A stretch of DNA of 64,000 nt from assembly GCA_905331475.1 (NCBI GenBank), contig CAJNYU010001727.1, positions 62,001 to 126,000 of the forward strand, read 5' to 3'. The DNA comes from Rotaria socialis. Lineage: Eukaryota > Rotifera > Eurotatoria > Philodinida > Philodinidae. The notes under the pieces are model-generated. The model searched no databases. It was not told the DNA's origin and saw nothing but the letters and a program-made list of their open reading frames with translations. Made by a program: the position numbers and the translations under genes. This document shows positions 40,601-53,900 of the stretch, in pieces (the first letter of the stretch is position 1; every line of letters begins with the position of its first letter).

Positions 40601-43600
40601 GACAGAATCTGTAAGAAAACGTTTATAGTTATCGCCACATTTCCTAATGGAAAGTATTGAAGATTTTCGTGTTATTGAAAATTCTAATTAACTTAGAGAG
40701 GCTTCATAGAATAAACCCTTTTTTTAATATGTTTATTGAAGTGAAACGATGGTCAATTAGAAAACGAATGTGCACAGTAAATTATTATGTAGGGAATGGA
40801 TCGATTGCTTGGTACCTATATCTAGCTATAACAAATGCGTCATTGTCGCACATACTTTTTGTTGTCGCTGTTGTCGTTTTCGTTTGTTTCTTCGTAGTTG
40901 GTTTCGTGGGATGTTTTCGATAAAAACAGCCTTGAACGGATAGAGTAACATTAAATGGTGAATTATTATCAGTTGTTTCCAATATTGAAATGCGAATAAA
41001 TCTCACGCGAAGTGTTTTCGTTGAATGTATCAAAACTTTCATATTGGTTGTTTTTTCCCAAAACAAACGGTTATGATTTTTATCAAATAATTCAACGATT
41101 ATTTTTCTTACATTCGTTCGGTTTAACATATAATCAGGAATAGATATTTCGTTAAAACGAGACAGTATATTTTTACGCATACGAATATCAATGACGGCTT
41201 GTGATGTATTGTATGTAACTCCACCGTAACCTTGTAATAGATGATTATATGTAGAATTAAATGGACGAGTACCACCGAATTTAGATATAATTCTGGTGGT
41301 ATAAAGTGACTTCATCGCGTCGATTTGTGTACAGTTTTCTTAAAAAAAAAAACAATGAATAGTTAAAATACTAGAAACTTGACATTCAAAACTCATTTTT
41401 CTTGTCATGACTCGGCACAGCCATTCGAGCTACCTCGACAACTACAATAGTTTTAACACATGAAAACCTTCATGCTTCGGTAACCTCACCCCATGCACAC
41501 TCTTACGTTTCCATTCAGTAGACATATTTCTAGCGATTCTGAAAAAAATGCTGATTTGAACTGAAATTCTGTTAGCCACAATCAGCTAAGCAGAAATTAT
41601 GACATTCGAAAGATAATGATTTTTCAACTTTCTATGCTTGTTTTAATCGAACCTTCATAGGGAAAGCAACGTGTTTCGAGACGATTCGATATTCTATGCA
41701 TAATTATGACACGAAAATCTCCTTAAAATCCTGAATAGTAGACAATTTCAATTGAACATAAGAAACTTTACTTTGTGTCGGTTTTCCAGTTTGTTTAAAA
41801 CAAGCTTGAAATAGAAGTGTAACATTTTTTGGTGGTCGATTATCATTGGTATCTAAGATTTCAATTTTAAAGAACCGAATATGTTTTAACAGACTAGCTT
41901 CTATTGGAAATGTATCAACCGTTGGGGATGTTAATTTCTGTTTACCATCCGTTGATAATATTTTATACCGGCCAACAGGTTGTCTATTTTTATTAAGAAA
42001 TGTTAATTGAAATCGATTGACATTACTCGGTCGAAGAATTTCAAATTTAACAAGTTGTTTTATGATTATATGTTGTTGCAATGGAAGCGTTATAATAACT
42101 GTAGTTGCTGGATTATTTACTACGAATCCAATACCGTTTCCGCCAGGATTCATGTCCGAAATAGAACCGATGATTGGAGTAGAAAATTCTGGTGTTGAAA
42201 GAAATCGATCGTCCATGATGGTTGCTTGTAGTGCACATGCTAGTGATGCTGACCAAATCGGAGTGGTAGGGGTGGTAAAGACATCTATAGTAAGAGTAGG
42301 AAGGATACCAGCGATTGGAGACATAGTAGAAGTGGTAGAACCGTGTGAAACAGTTGTTTTTGTTGTTGAAGCTATTAGAGAAAGAAAAGTATGAGGCTCA
42401 CTTTGGTTATTTGATACGAGTTTCGATCTTCAATTATTTTAACTTACATGTACAATCTGGATGTGTTTCATCTTCGCCTTTCAAACAATGTTGAATTCCA
42501 TCGCATAAGAAATTGATATTTAAACATTTTCCATCGAGACAGGTATACTCATCTTTAGCACAATTGGCCATACAATTCAATTCATCTGTTCCATCAATGC
42601 AATCTATTGATCCATCGCATACACGTCTTGCATCAATGCATTGACATATGTGAGTACATGAAAATGAAGATGTACATGTACATAACGTACAATTCAGCTC
42701 ATCTGAGCCAAAATTACAATCTCTGTGTCCATCACATTTTTGTTCAACAGGCAAACAATTAAAATCCTCTCGACATTGAAAATAACGTCCACTTAATATA
42801 TCACATTGATTGATTTCTACAGAAAACAAAGTTGATTTAACTCATATTTCCTCTCTTGAATTTATCTTAATCTCAATAATTCAGAAGAAAATAGTTCAAT
42901 TAGAACAAAAGCAAAGATAAGTCATTTTTAGATAGTTATCTGCACAGTTATACTCAAAACAGTTTTAATTTTAAGGTAAAGATTCTAAAAAAATTGAACT
43001 GACATTAAAGATTTAATTGTTTCTTTTTACATTCGAAACTTACTACAATTACTACTTTCATCAGAATCATCTTCATAGCCACAGTCCGATGTTCCATCAC
43101 AAACCCATGCTTTTGGTATGCATAATTTGCTCCTTGGACATTCATATTCTTTGCATGGTATTACATAAGCTATATAAAAAGACTCTAGCGAATCAATTCA
43201 CAACAGAACGTTTTCTAGCTTACAACAGTTAACTTCGTCACTTCCATCTCTACAGTCCGGTAAACCATCACATCGGTATGTTGCGTTAGTACATTGTCCA
43301 TTAGAACATTGAAATGAATTCGTTTTATCGAAACATTCGTATTGACAATGAGTTGATAATTCGTCAGTACCATCTGAACAATCTTCTACTTTATCACATA
43401 GCCAACTTAACGGTATACATTGCCCATCAGATTCACATGTAAATTGATTCGTTGTACAATTAGTTGTTTCACATATTGTTGTTTCAATTTTATCACATAA
43501 AAATGAACCATGCTGGCACTCACATTCATGGCGACATGTCTCATTTTTCTTCATTATTATTCGAGTACTTCGTGGATACATAATATTATTGTATAAACAA

Positions 43601-46600
43601 GGGCAACGATGTGGTTCAATGCAATGCCCATTATTATCCATAACTTGACCATTGGGACAGAAACATCCGCCGACACAACCTGAATCAACACTACAGCCGC
43701 CATAATCACCATCTTCAAAACATGTTTGTGGACAAAGTGGACCGCATGGCATATAAACTTTGTCCGAGTCACATTGCACTGGACATCGATCTGATGTACG
43801 CCACTTGATGGTTGGCGTTTTTATTATCGATTGACATTCAGCAGCATATGCACTGAGAACAGTACAAACTGATTCACAATCACCACCATGATCGACACTG
43901 AATTAGAAAAAACAAAACAACGAATTTAACGCACGATACCAACACATGAAAAGTTATCCGTAAAGATTTTGAAGAGATCTTCACACACTATTACACGTTC
44001 TAATCGTTACTAGTTGTCGACAGTTTGATTATTTACTTAATTGAAAAAATATTTCACTAGAAGACTTTTCTGTACACAAAATTATTTGTCCGTTAGTTAT
44101 TATTTTCATTACTTACTGGCAAGCATCATAAAGACACGCTTGATAATATTTTTCAATTAAATGTGTCTCCATTTTATCAATACAAATCTCAAATGGATTA
44201 TTGAATATACTTGATTTTATTTTGATTATATCACATTTATTCTTTGCCCATGTACGTCTTTGCGAATAATTTTCACCGCATGGATCATTATCTATCGATT
44301 GATTTTTTCCCGGTGCACATTGTGAACATGTTTGCCACGATTTTGCCATGTCAAAAACATTGAATTGTGATGCGCCATCTGCACTTTTTAAATCATCATC
44401 AAAATTATCATTATTATTTCCACACAGACCTAACATTTCACTATTTGATCGAATAGCAATCTCAACATAAGTTTGACCATCCCATTTAACAGCGAAAGCA
44501 TCCGTTTTAATCATAGTATATATACCTAATTGATAGATATATATCCCACCAAGTGTTACTGGTTGAATTTGATAATTCGATAGTTCAATATCATTCAAAA
44601 CTATTGGTCGTTCGCGCATAAGATCAATCACAACACCATTATATTCAATGACAATATTTTTTGAACATATTTGTCCATTGGGGCCGCATGGAACATTTTG
44701 TGATAGAATACGAAACGCACTGTTCAAATCTTCTACTAATATATATTGACATGCACCAAGAAAATTATAATAGAGACCATCGAATGTTCGATAGTGTGCG
44801 TGACCAAATATGGTGCATGTTTTAGTACATGGAATTTTTTTACATGACCACACACCACCTTTTCGACATGTACAACTTTGACAACCATGATCATTTTGCA
44901 TGATTGTTTGATTTTCGTTATAGAATTGACGATTATATTGACATGGACATTCGTCTATTGAAACGCATTGCTGTTGATTCGATGTTGCATCAAGAAAAAT
45001 TTTTCCTGGTGGACATACACAACCTGGTGCGTATAAACCACAATCGAAATGCGACTGATAATTAGTACATGTTAAAGGACATAATGTTGCATTTACGGAA
45101 TACAATTGTGTTGAACTGCACTGATTGCCACCGAATGGCGTACATTGCAGTGAACCATTTGAACATGAACAATTCGATACAATTGGTGATTGCATACGAA
45201 GCGAATGTGCTGGATGTATGTATTGTTCAGATTGAGATTCAAAACAAGAACAGTCTTGTTGGCTTTGACAAACATCCGAATGTTCATCATAGAACTGACC
45301 AGAGCCACATGCACATCCTATTAAAGAGAAATCATCAAGTCTTACATACTATGTATTTTTTTCACATTAGCCCCGATGAACCTTGATTATTTATATATTA
45401 AAATTTCTTTCTTGAAATTCAGTTGACGACGTCTACGATCGAACTAGACGAAGACTCACTATTGAGATAACTAATAAATGTGACAAGTCTTCCTATGGGA
45501 AGAACGTACTCCAGTAAGGATGTGATGTTGTTTCTAAAGAAAATACCACTCTTCTGAACCATTCAGTCTCATGAAAATGATGTGACTTTCGAAATTCTCT
45601 TTAGCAACACAGAAATAAGCTCAACGAAATGCAATCATAAATTTACAATTCATTCTCACCCGGTAAACATTGGTTTATACATGATGATGGCAATAGATCA
45701 ATATCAGTACAAAATGATTGACATTCCGATACGCATTCCGAATAATGTGCTCTACTTGCTGAACCGCATTGGCCATAATTAATTGTTTGACATGTATTAG
45801 CTAATGTTTGATTACTCATCCAGTCAATAATTATGCCTTTTAAAGCACACACATGAGCTAGTGCTGTTATAACAGAACATTTAACTTCATCACGATGTGC
45901 TGTTGATTGGTCTTCACATAGATCTCGTATGCACGCCTTAAGAAAAAATGATGGATCAACATGTAATGGCGAACAATCTGAAAACATAGGGTGTTTTAAT
46001 AAATTTGTGCATTCACTTTGTGCATTGGATTCATTCTAAATCAAAAGAAGTTTATCCTGAAATCAAATAAACGAACAAATAAAAGTCCATACAGCTGGCA
46101 AATTGAAACAATTATCAGTTTGTTGTTCAGAAATCGAACATGATGAAGTCAGATAAGCATTGGCAAATGTGACTAAATCTGTTTCGATAACATTATTCGG
46201 TGTTAAAAAGTCCTATAGATTAAAAACAAAAGTTCTTCTATATTAAGGTAGATATAAAAATAAGAAATCAACAGACATCATTTGTTATATAATTAAATGT
46301 CCCACAAAGGCCGCGAACTCGATTAACGAATGATGGATGTAATTTAACATAAATACGTGCCGCTAATGGATCGTAATGTAATACAACAGTTGATTGAATA
46401 TCTAATGTAAAGATGAACACAGTCTTACTAAATCTATTTATTCTTTTAACTTACTTCGAACTTCAAGAAATACTGTTGATGCACGTCGAATGATAACATC
46501 ATTTGTTTCATATGGTAATACATGGCGAACTTTACCATTGATAAGTACATTATTCTGACGAAATACTACTTTAGTATTCAATATTTGAATATTTAATTCA

Positions 46601-46650
46601 TTTTGTTCGTTTGTATAAGTTATACGCAAATAACCGGATTGATCGTTAGT
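32404..46650 (-). CDS. SSPO: SCO-spondin-like giant secreted mosaic glycoprotein (5' end not found)
   Basis: One long minus-strand gene of more than 20 exons. Domain order from the N-terminal side: end of a VWD domain (46650-46280), C8 and TIL (about 46210-45660), TIL, a complete VWD ([20 protein letters not shown], 45318-44117), C8, TIL, about six LDLa modules (43470-42450), a Thr/Pro linker, about ten discoidin-like repeats (42260-34790), TSP1 modules, TIL, TSP1, VWC and a C-terminal cystine knot (32682-32404). VWD/TIL, then LDLa, a discoidin-type domain, TSP1, VWC and CTCK is the SCO-spondin plan. The vertebrate protein is a Reissner's fibre component. Here it is probably an extracellular matrix or secreted gel protein. 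The first half of the first VWD and a signal peptide are not visible. An acceptor at 46650 shows more upstream exons, or a truncated gene. Every junction checked keeps frame. Confidence 0.75.
34740..42324 (-). repeat. Array of about ten discoidin-like domains with mucin-type linkers (coding)
   Basis: Copies of about 130-150 codons lie at about 42240-41790, 41338-40915, 40369-39330 (split by a 600-nt intron), 39180-38770, 38280-37860, 37735-37340, 37195-36790, 36330-35940, 35885-35490 and 35265-34800. Each opens with Cys and a C-x(3)-(I/L)-x-x-M pattern. In the middle each has NV-(K/R)-x-(F/I)-x-(V/I)-x-L-(I/F)-D. Each ends in (D/E)T-x-D-(N/G)-x-x-P-x-N-(V/I)-T-L-S-I-x-GCF. Paired terminal Cys and this position in the protein fit the F5/8 type C fold, but the sequences are strongly diverged. 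Thr/Pro-rich linkers ([11 protein letters not shown] type) separate several copies. Most copies occupy their own exon, so the array grew by exon duplication. Confidence 0.65.
42434..46650 (-). other. N-terminal VWD-C8-TIL and LDLa part of the SCO-spondin-like gene
   Basis: The first visible exon (46650-about 46448) is mid-VWD. It continues with [19 protein letters not shown] across an intron. The C8 block ([20 protein letters not shown]) and Cys-rich TIL modules follow. The exon 44117-45195 encodes a full VWD with the [14 protein letters not shown] motif. LDLa modules at 43470-43216, 43172-43046 and 42817-42450 show the calcium-cage pattern CDG-x-x-DC-x-DGSDE (for example [16 protein letters not shown], and [16 protein letters not shown]). 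These modules usually bind calcium and mediate protein contacts. Confidence 0.8.
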
Positions 46651-46747
46651 CTAAAATTTGAAAAAATGAATCTTTCATATTGACAACCAAAAACATTTCT
46701 AATAAAACTTCAATTCGAAAAAATATGTTATGTGTTAATTAGGGTTT

Positions 46748-47443
46748 GGTGGAAAAGGCAGAAAGGGAAAACATCGAAAAGGAAAACGTCGAAAAAAAAA
46801 GAAGGAAAATGCCGAAAAGGAAAACATAGAAGGGGAAAATGCAGAAATTTTAAACGTCGAAAGAAAAAATTAGAAAAAGGAAAACGTCGAAAGGTAAATG
46901 TCGAAAATTACGTTTTTTAATAATTTTAACGAAAAATAAAAACTAATTCGATCCCAGGTTGACTGATCCGACATCGGATCCGATAAAATCCTATTGGATT
47001 CCAGTCGGATCGGATGGGTTCCGATAGGTGCCTACTGTCGGATTTCTCGCCCTGGGATCATATGCTAAAATACAATAAAAAAAAAGAAAACTAAGTTTAT
47101 CAGTAGTATTTTATTTTTTGTGTGATCCAAGTAGTAATGCTAATCTCTTCAATAATTGCTTTGCACTGATTGCCAAATCAAAAGAAAAAATTTTCGTTAT
47201 CTATAGACATCTTTTTCATTCTACGTTTTCCTTTTCAAAATTCTTCTCCTTTTTTTCTCTGGCAGTTTTTCTTCGACACTGTTATTAATTATACTTTTTC
47301 CATTCGGCGTTTTCCATTCGACGTTTTCCTTTCAACGTTTTCCTCTTCGACGTTTTTACCTTCTGCAATTTACAGTTTCGACGTTTTCCTTTTTTTTCGA
47401 CATTTTCCTTTTCGGCGTTTTTCCTTTCTGCCTTTTCCGCCAA
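46748..47443. repeat. Inverted-arm array F (GGAAAACGTCGAAA words) enclosing element B
   Basis: The left arm (46748-about 46910) has degenerate tandem GGAAAACGTCGAAA units and begins GGTGGAAAAGGCAGAAAGG. The right arm (about 47215-47443) is the same array in reverse complement and ends at the complement of GGCGGAAAAGGCAGAAAGG. Element B sits between the arms. Open frames through the arms on both strands are artefacts of the simple, Lys/Arg-rich words. Confidence 0.65.
46950..47059. repeat. Word-repeat element B (TCGGAT / GGATTCC words)
   Basis: A 110-bp unit with perfect 9-bp inverted ends, GATCCCAGG (46950-46958) and CCTGGGATC (47051-47059). Inside are GATCCGACATCGGATCCGAT, TTGGATTCC, GTCGGATCGGAT and CTGTCGGATT, the same word family as element E about 37 kb away. 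Confidence 0.7.
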
Positions 47444-47446
47444 TTC

Positions 47447-49338
47447 CTTCAAAGTATGATAGTAGACAGCAAAACTCCTTTCTTGTACCATTTTAGTTCA
47501 AACACTGCTTGATTTTGACTGGATACTATCATTTATTCGCGTCATTATGTAAAATAAATGATATCTGTCGATAGGAGATTTACGAAAACCTATAAAACAT
47601 TTTTGTAGGAATCAGTTCCGTCGTCCTAGGTTCGAAAAATCTTCTGCTCAATTTCGGCCAAGCAGAAACCATTTTAGTTAGATACGCCGTTGATTTAATT
47701 AAATCTCACTATACATAGAGATGAACAAGAAGATTTTTTACAGGCAAAATAAAAATTATGACTAAGCCATTACGAAAATTTATTTTCTGATATAAAACTA
47801 ATTTCACAAGAATCTCTACAAATGTCATTCTACGTATTTGATTGTAACTAAGGAAAAAATTGAGTGAATCAAATTTTAAGACAGTTCGATAAAGTAGACG
47901 AAAAAAACTTAGTTTTTTTGGACTGAACTCAATTTATATTATTACCGTAGAATCGTATTAATTACAAGATCCCTTAAGGTAACAAAAGATTTTGCCGCAG
48001 TAGAAAAAAAATTATCCTTTACTAATCTTATACTCAAACTTTCGTATTTTTCTCTAACGTTGCTATTGAATTACAGTAGGCATGTTTTAGAATAAAACGC
48101 TACCATTTATATAAAAAAAAACGATATTTGAGATGAAGTCTTTCATTTAAAACAAAAAAAGAATCTTTAGGTATCTTTTATAAAAAAAAAAAAAAAGAAG
48201 ATAGATTAGTGACCTTTAAAATATTCGAACTAGTCTCATCAATGAAAATATCTCCTACATTTCAGTATCTATTTTATAGTTTTTTACCTAGAAAAATGTT
48301 CATACTTTATTGTTGTTCATAACTACGGTTGATACCTGTATCTATAATAAATCTTCAACCAAAAAAAATGAGACGAATTATAACTAATCCTTTCCTCTTC
48401 AACAATTGACTTTTAATCGAGTAGTCTCATCTGACCTTTTTTCTCTAAAAACAAGCTCAAGTGTTGTAGAAATAAAATTTTATAACTTATCTTCCCTCAT
48501 CATTTTTAAAGATCGAACAAAAATTGATTTCTATTTAATATTTAATTCATTTGGAAATCATTGAATTTATCATTTCACTTCTCTTCTATCTTGTTTTTCT
48601 CATTAACCATTCAACATACTCCACTTTTTAGAATATCCGTCAAAACAATAAAAACTTAATTGATGAATGATCAACCAAATAAAATAATAGTACACAATTT
48701 CAAACTTGAATCAAACGAACACTTCATACATGTTCTATAACTATTGATTAGAAGCACACGTTTCATAAGATAATATTTACCTACATATACTATTTGTAAC
48801 AATATTTGATCAACAACCACTTCATGTAAAATTCTAATGTCTTCTTGATTAATTCAAAATAGCTTTAAACATTTAAGAAAAGAAACTTTTTCTTTCATTG
48901 AAGAATTTTATCATTTGTCAAATAATTTATTTAACAAAACATTTAAGTTATATAATAAAATCCATATCTCGTGAGATTATACATTCCATCGGTATTCAGA
49001 CGAAACAAAAAAAAAAAAAACTTACAATAATTTCTTTTTTTTTCTGATACAAAGACCAAGAGTGAAATACAAAATAGAATTCTCTGTATTATATGTAGCG
49101 AATAGGATGGAGAAACGGGACTATGACGATGAACAAAACGATTTAAAGGGTAAGTATGCGGTAAAGACGAAGAAAGAAAGCGAAATAGAAGGAAAAATAA
49201 GTCAAGCAACAACGGCGCAAGAGGGTGTAAGATGGAATGTATGTGTTAAATATCTACAGGTAGACATATGAAAAAAAACACGAGAAACGAAACAAAACAC
49301 AAATAAAAAAAAGTTTCTTTCTTTTTCTTTTCTTTTTT
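47447..49338. other. Intergenic region downstream of FOXA
   Basis: About 1.9 kb, very AT-rich with long A and T runs. This is where the missing 5' exons of the SCO-spondin-like gene should be if they are local. I found no VWD start motif or signal peptide here. Confidence 0.45.
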
Positions 49339-50925
49339 TCACAACGCAGCTGGTTGTGTTGCATACATAGCCGAATGATGATAATAATCTGTTGATGATG
49401 ATGGTACAAAAGCTGTCTGTGGCAATTGCGACGCATAATATGCATTTAATGCGGCTGGATTATCGCCAAAACCTGGGTGCATCATAAGTGAATTGATAGC
49501 AAATGGTGAATAACCACTAAATGTATGCGGATCAAATGACATTTGATTGAATTCACACTGTTCCTGTTTAAGTTGTTTAACGCCAACAGCTGAACTTGAT
49601 GATGATGAAAGTTGTAAATTACGTGAATCGGGTGACTCCGATGCTTTCAAAAAAAATCATTTAGATGTTTTTTTTTACTTTTTCAACATCAACGAAATTA
49701 CCTGCTAATGTTTGTTGTTGCTGTTGCATATACATCGATCTTTGTTGTTGTTGTTGTTGTTGCTGTTGTTGCTGTTGCTGTTGCTGTTGCTGATGTTGAT
49801 GATGATGTTGCATAAGCATTAATTGTTCATCGCATGATTTATCTGATGCTGATGAAAGTGGACTTCGTTGTCCACTGCCTGTTGACGTTGTAGATTTATC
49901 AAGACTATTATTTACTCCATTACGTCGAGTATTATTATTAGAGTCTCGATCATGTGGTAGCCGACATGACATTTCACGTTTATTACCTACAAAAGCTGTT
50001 TTTTTGGAAGGAAATGCAAATTTTTGAAAATTTGAAATATTCATACTCACATTTAAAACGTTTTTGTCGTCGAAGATAACATCCATTTTCAAACATATTG
50101 GTTGCATCTTGATGTAATGTCCAATAAGAACCTTTGCCTGGTCTATAAAACAGAAAAACACATGAGAAACAAGAAAATTTTTACACACAGAAGATTCAAA
50201 TAAATATAAGTTACCGATCAGGGCTTCGTGGTACTTTAACAAAACAGTCATTAAAACTTAATGAATGACGAATAGAATTTTGCCATCGTTGTTGATTTTG
50301 ACGGTAATATGGAAATGAATCCATTATAAATTGATAAATTTCAGACAATGTACACATACGATTTGCCGATAATTGTATAGCCATTGTGATTAAAGATATA
50401 TAACTATTAAAAGGGAAAAACACACACACACACGGTATAGATTAGAAAAGAAAATTATTTATTGAAATACCTATATGGTGGTTTAGCGCATGCATTAAAA
50501 TTTCTTCTATATGCTGTAGCAGCAGCCAATGCAGCCGCACTATTTGTAACATTATTAACTGGCATCGATGGTACTTGTCCATTGGTTATAACTGTTGATG
50601 AACTGTTATTTGTCTTATCAGCGATTTGTTGATTTTGATAACGTGTTGGTGAAAGCGTATGAAGAACATTCAATGATGAATGTGTTCCATAGGGCGGTGA
50701 TGCTGATGAAGTTGGCTGTTGTTGAACATTATTATAGACCATAGATAAAGATGTTGGTGATAATGTTTGACCATTATTATTGACTAGTTGTTGATGATGA
50801 TGATGTGATGTTGGTGGTGGCGGTGGTACAAGAGAGTATGGTCCATTAGGATTATTTCCATAGGGCGATTGTTGATAACAGCAATTTGCTGGATAACTCC
50901 CTGATGTTTTTGGTGATGAGGACAT
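49339..50925 (-). CDS. FOXA: Forkhead transcription factor FOXA (HNF-3 type)
   Basis: Five exons (50925-50471, 50403-50215, 50142-50051, 49995-49702, 49643-49339) give 444 aa. The N-terminal 145 residues are Ser/Pro/Asn/Gln-rich. The forkhead spans about 147-245: [81 protein letters not shown]. These are FOXA-class residues. The C-terminal [12 protein letters not shown] is the conserved FOXA region II, so this is FOXA rather than FOXB/C. It binds DNA as a pioneer factor in endoderm and gut fate (family knowledge). The forkhead is cut by two introns. A Gln tract (about 20 residues, CAA/CAG with His) lies in exon 4. The acidic C-terminus typical of transactivation is weak. Confidence 0.95.
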
Positions 50926-53900
50926 GGAACTGTAAATATATATTTTTAAAAAAATAGAGAAAATCTTATGTTTATTTTTACTATATTTAAATTAACTATC
51001 TATATGTTCATCAGTCAACAAAAGAAAATTATTTATATTAGTTGTGTTAATATGTACTTATGATCGAATAGGCACACATACTTTTTTATATTCAACTTCT
51101 TGAAAAAAATCTTTATGTATATATATAAATGTGTGTACGATACGTGCGTGTACACGCGCGTGGATATGTTTGTGCGTTACAAATAAATGGAAACAATATT
51201 TGCTTCGCGCGTCGTCGTTGCTGACTGCTGTGCTTGCTAGAATAATATTGGCTCCTTCTTCTGTAGATTTTACATCTCTTTATCAAGAAAAGAGAGAAAG
51301 AAGAGAAAACGAGAGAGGGAGAGAGAGCAGGAAAAAAAGCAAACTTTTACATCTTCTTCTCCATCGTCAATGAAGAAGAAAAAGAAGAAGAAAAAAAAGT
51401 TCTATACAACAATTATTAATTTGAGACCGAGAGAGAAAGAGAAGCCTTCGCGAAATTTTTTTTGCTTCTCTTGACGACCTTCAGCCAATAGTAAAGTTGT
51501 TTTTCTATTGGCCAATCACATTCATTTTGTAACAGCAGTAAACGAATCAAATGATAAAATACACTGACAAACATCTTCATCAATAAAATATTCGGTTACT
51601 CTTTTTTTTTTTGAGTGCCAAAAAAAACAGAAAAGAAAGACTACGGATTCTTCTGGGAAAAATACTCTTAATGATGAGTAGGTGTTATGAATGTAATCGG
51701 ACTTATTGAATAGTACGTGATCATACTTGAAGTTCGACAAAATTAATTTATTGTATACTTGATAAAACTGAAATGTGGAAGTGGCAATAAATATCTACTT
51801 CTTCAACATTTCGAGTAACTGTGATAACAGTATTTGTTTGTTTTATATTATCTATAAGCTTCTCTCTTTCTCTCTTTTGCTCGGTTATTATCTATTGATT
51901 CTTTTCTCTAAAACGGATACAAAAGATATATTCGCTTTTCTCTAAGCCGATTTTTTAATGATGAAAGTAGTTTCGTCTTGTTAGGGTCATTCTAAAACAC
52001 AGAGCAAAAAAAAAACGTATACGAAACGAATGACCCTGATGATTTACATGTCAACGAATAAATCCTTTCTATAAACATTTCCTTCATACTGATAGCGAGA
52101 AGGAGAGCGTGATACCTTCGATGTTTGTCATATCTAACAAGAATGTATGGATGATTCGTTATACTGGTCATTCTCTCGCCATGTACGTGTGCAAATTGAG
52201 CAAACACAAAAAGAGGTAGTCATCATATCTAATCCCGCCCTGACGTGTGTATATATTCTAGCTAGGTTAGAAAAGGGATGGACTGCATGTGTTGTCGCGT
52301 TTCCGTTTTCTACGTTCAAATGCAAATTGAGGAAGAAGCTTCGAATACCTTGAATAATCACGTATTCATTTTCTATTGGATTATCAAAAATAACTGAAAC
52401 TATGACAATCAGAAAAAGGTGTGATAGAAAAACATTAAAAAATACATCAAAAATAAATCTTAACACATCGTTAGATATGATAACTCTCTCTCACCTGTGT
52501 AAGAATTTTTCATTTTTATTCTTATGTGTTTTTTCGTTTCGTAGTTTCGTTGATCGATCAATTTCGCATCAAATTCATTTTGTATTCTAACTGGCACATA
52601 ATACGAATATGTTCAAAATGAACCTGTCTGCCGTTGTATATACAAAACATAGTTCGGGATTTTTTTTCTCTTTCTCTTCTGTATGATTCTCATTTTCAAA
52701 AAGTAAACTTAAGTTAAGAGAACAAGAGAATATATGTATGTATATGTATACATATACTACATATATATATATATATATTTATTCATATGTAAAGTTCTTG
52801 TGAGTCACGTACAAAGAAGGCAAAGTTAATTCCGAACACTTTCTTGATGTATTTCAGTCATCATTGACAAGTATGTAAATATGTTCGGTACACAAAATGT
52901 TTGCTGATTACGGGGAGTGATGTTTCTTAACAGTATTTGGGTAATCATGATCTAAACCACTTACTTTTTCTTTTTACTCGTAATCTCTTCTTGCTGTTTT
53001 CTTTTTTACTGATTACAAAATGACTGATGTTGAAGAAAAGAGAAGAACAAAAAAATTATGTATGTGCTTGTCCAAAATAAATATACGAACAAAAGTAACT
53101 CGAGAATTGAAGCATAGTGACATACAAACTTTCAAGCAGAAAAATGAAAGACTATTTCATTCAGATATTCATGCCATTAAATGAAGTTGAACGAATGACT
53201 CTTCATTAGTAGTTTCGAATAGGTATTTCCTAAGGATTCTTTGTACGTGACACGACTTGTAATCAATTGTCGATGTTAAATATAATGAAAGTGAGTGAAA
53301 TCTTTTGTTTTTCTAATCAACAAAGCTCGTAAATAAGCAGATCGATTTATGTGACTAGCTATTCATTTCTCTCTTTCTTTTTTTTTTCTCCTCATACGAT
53401 ATGTCAAGACATAAGAATAATATTTTATTTCATCAAAAGAAATTTTTTTTTGTCATTTCACACAGGTGTATTTAAGTCAATGTGTTGATGATGATGATGA
53501 GTCTCTTTAAAGTGAGAACAAACATTCTTTGGATAAAGTGATTCACTGCTTTATATTTTCAATCACTTTTGATCATCAAATGAATAACAAACATAAATCC
53601 ATTTCCTTTTTCGCTATCAACTGTGAAAATACAAAATGCGGTTGGACGTACGAAAAACAAAAAACGAACAAGAAAAAGAAAGAGGCAGGGCTTTACTAAT
53701 TTTTAATTTGTTAAGAAACTTTTTCTTCTTCTTCTTCTCCTCTTCTTTCAATGCTTTTATCACATTTGATCACTTGACGACGACAATCAGCTCTTGTTCG
53801 GATGAGTGTATATGTGTACTCTACTTAGTTTGGTGTTGACTCTCGAAGCTTAACATAAATTCCTCGTTTTCTTTTTTCCATTCAATATATAGCTTTGCCA

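Noticed and set aside
46732-47496. Lys/Arg-rich frames such as KGKTSKRKTSKKK
   Set aside because: Translation of the GGAAAACGTCGAAA arrays, present in mirror form in both arms. Not a basic nuclear protein.
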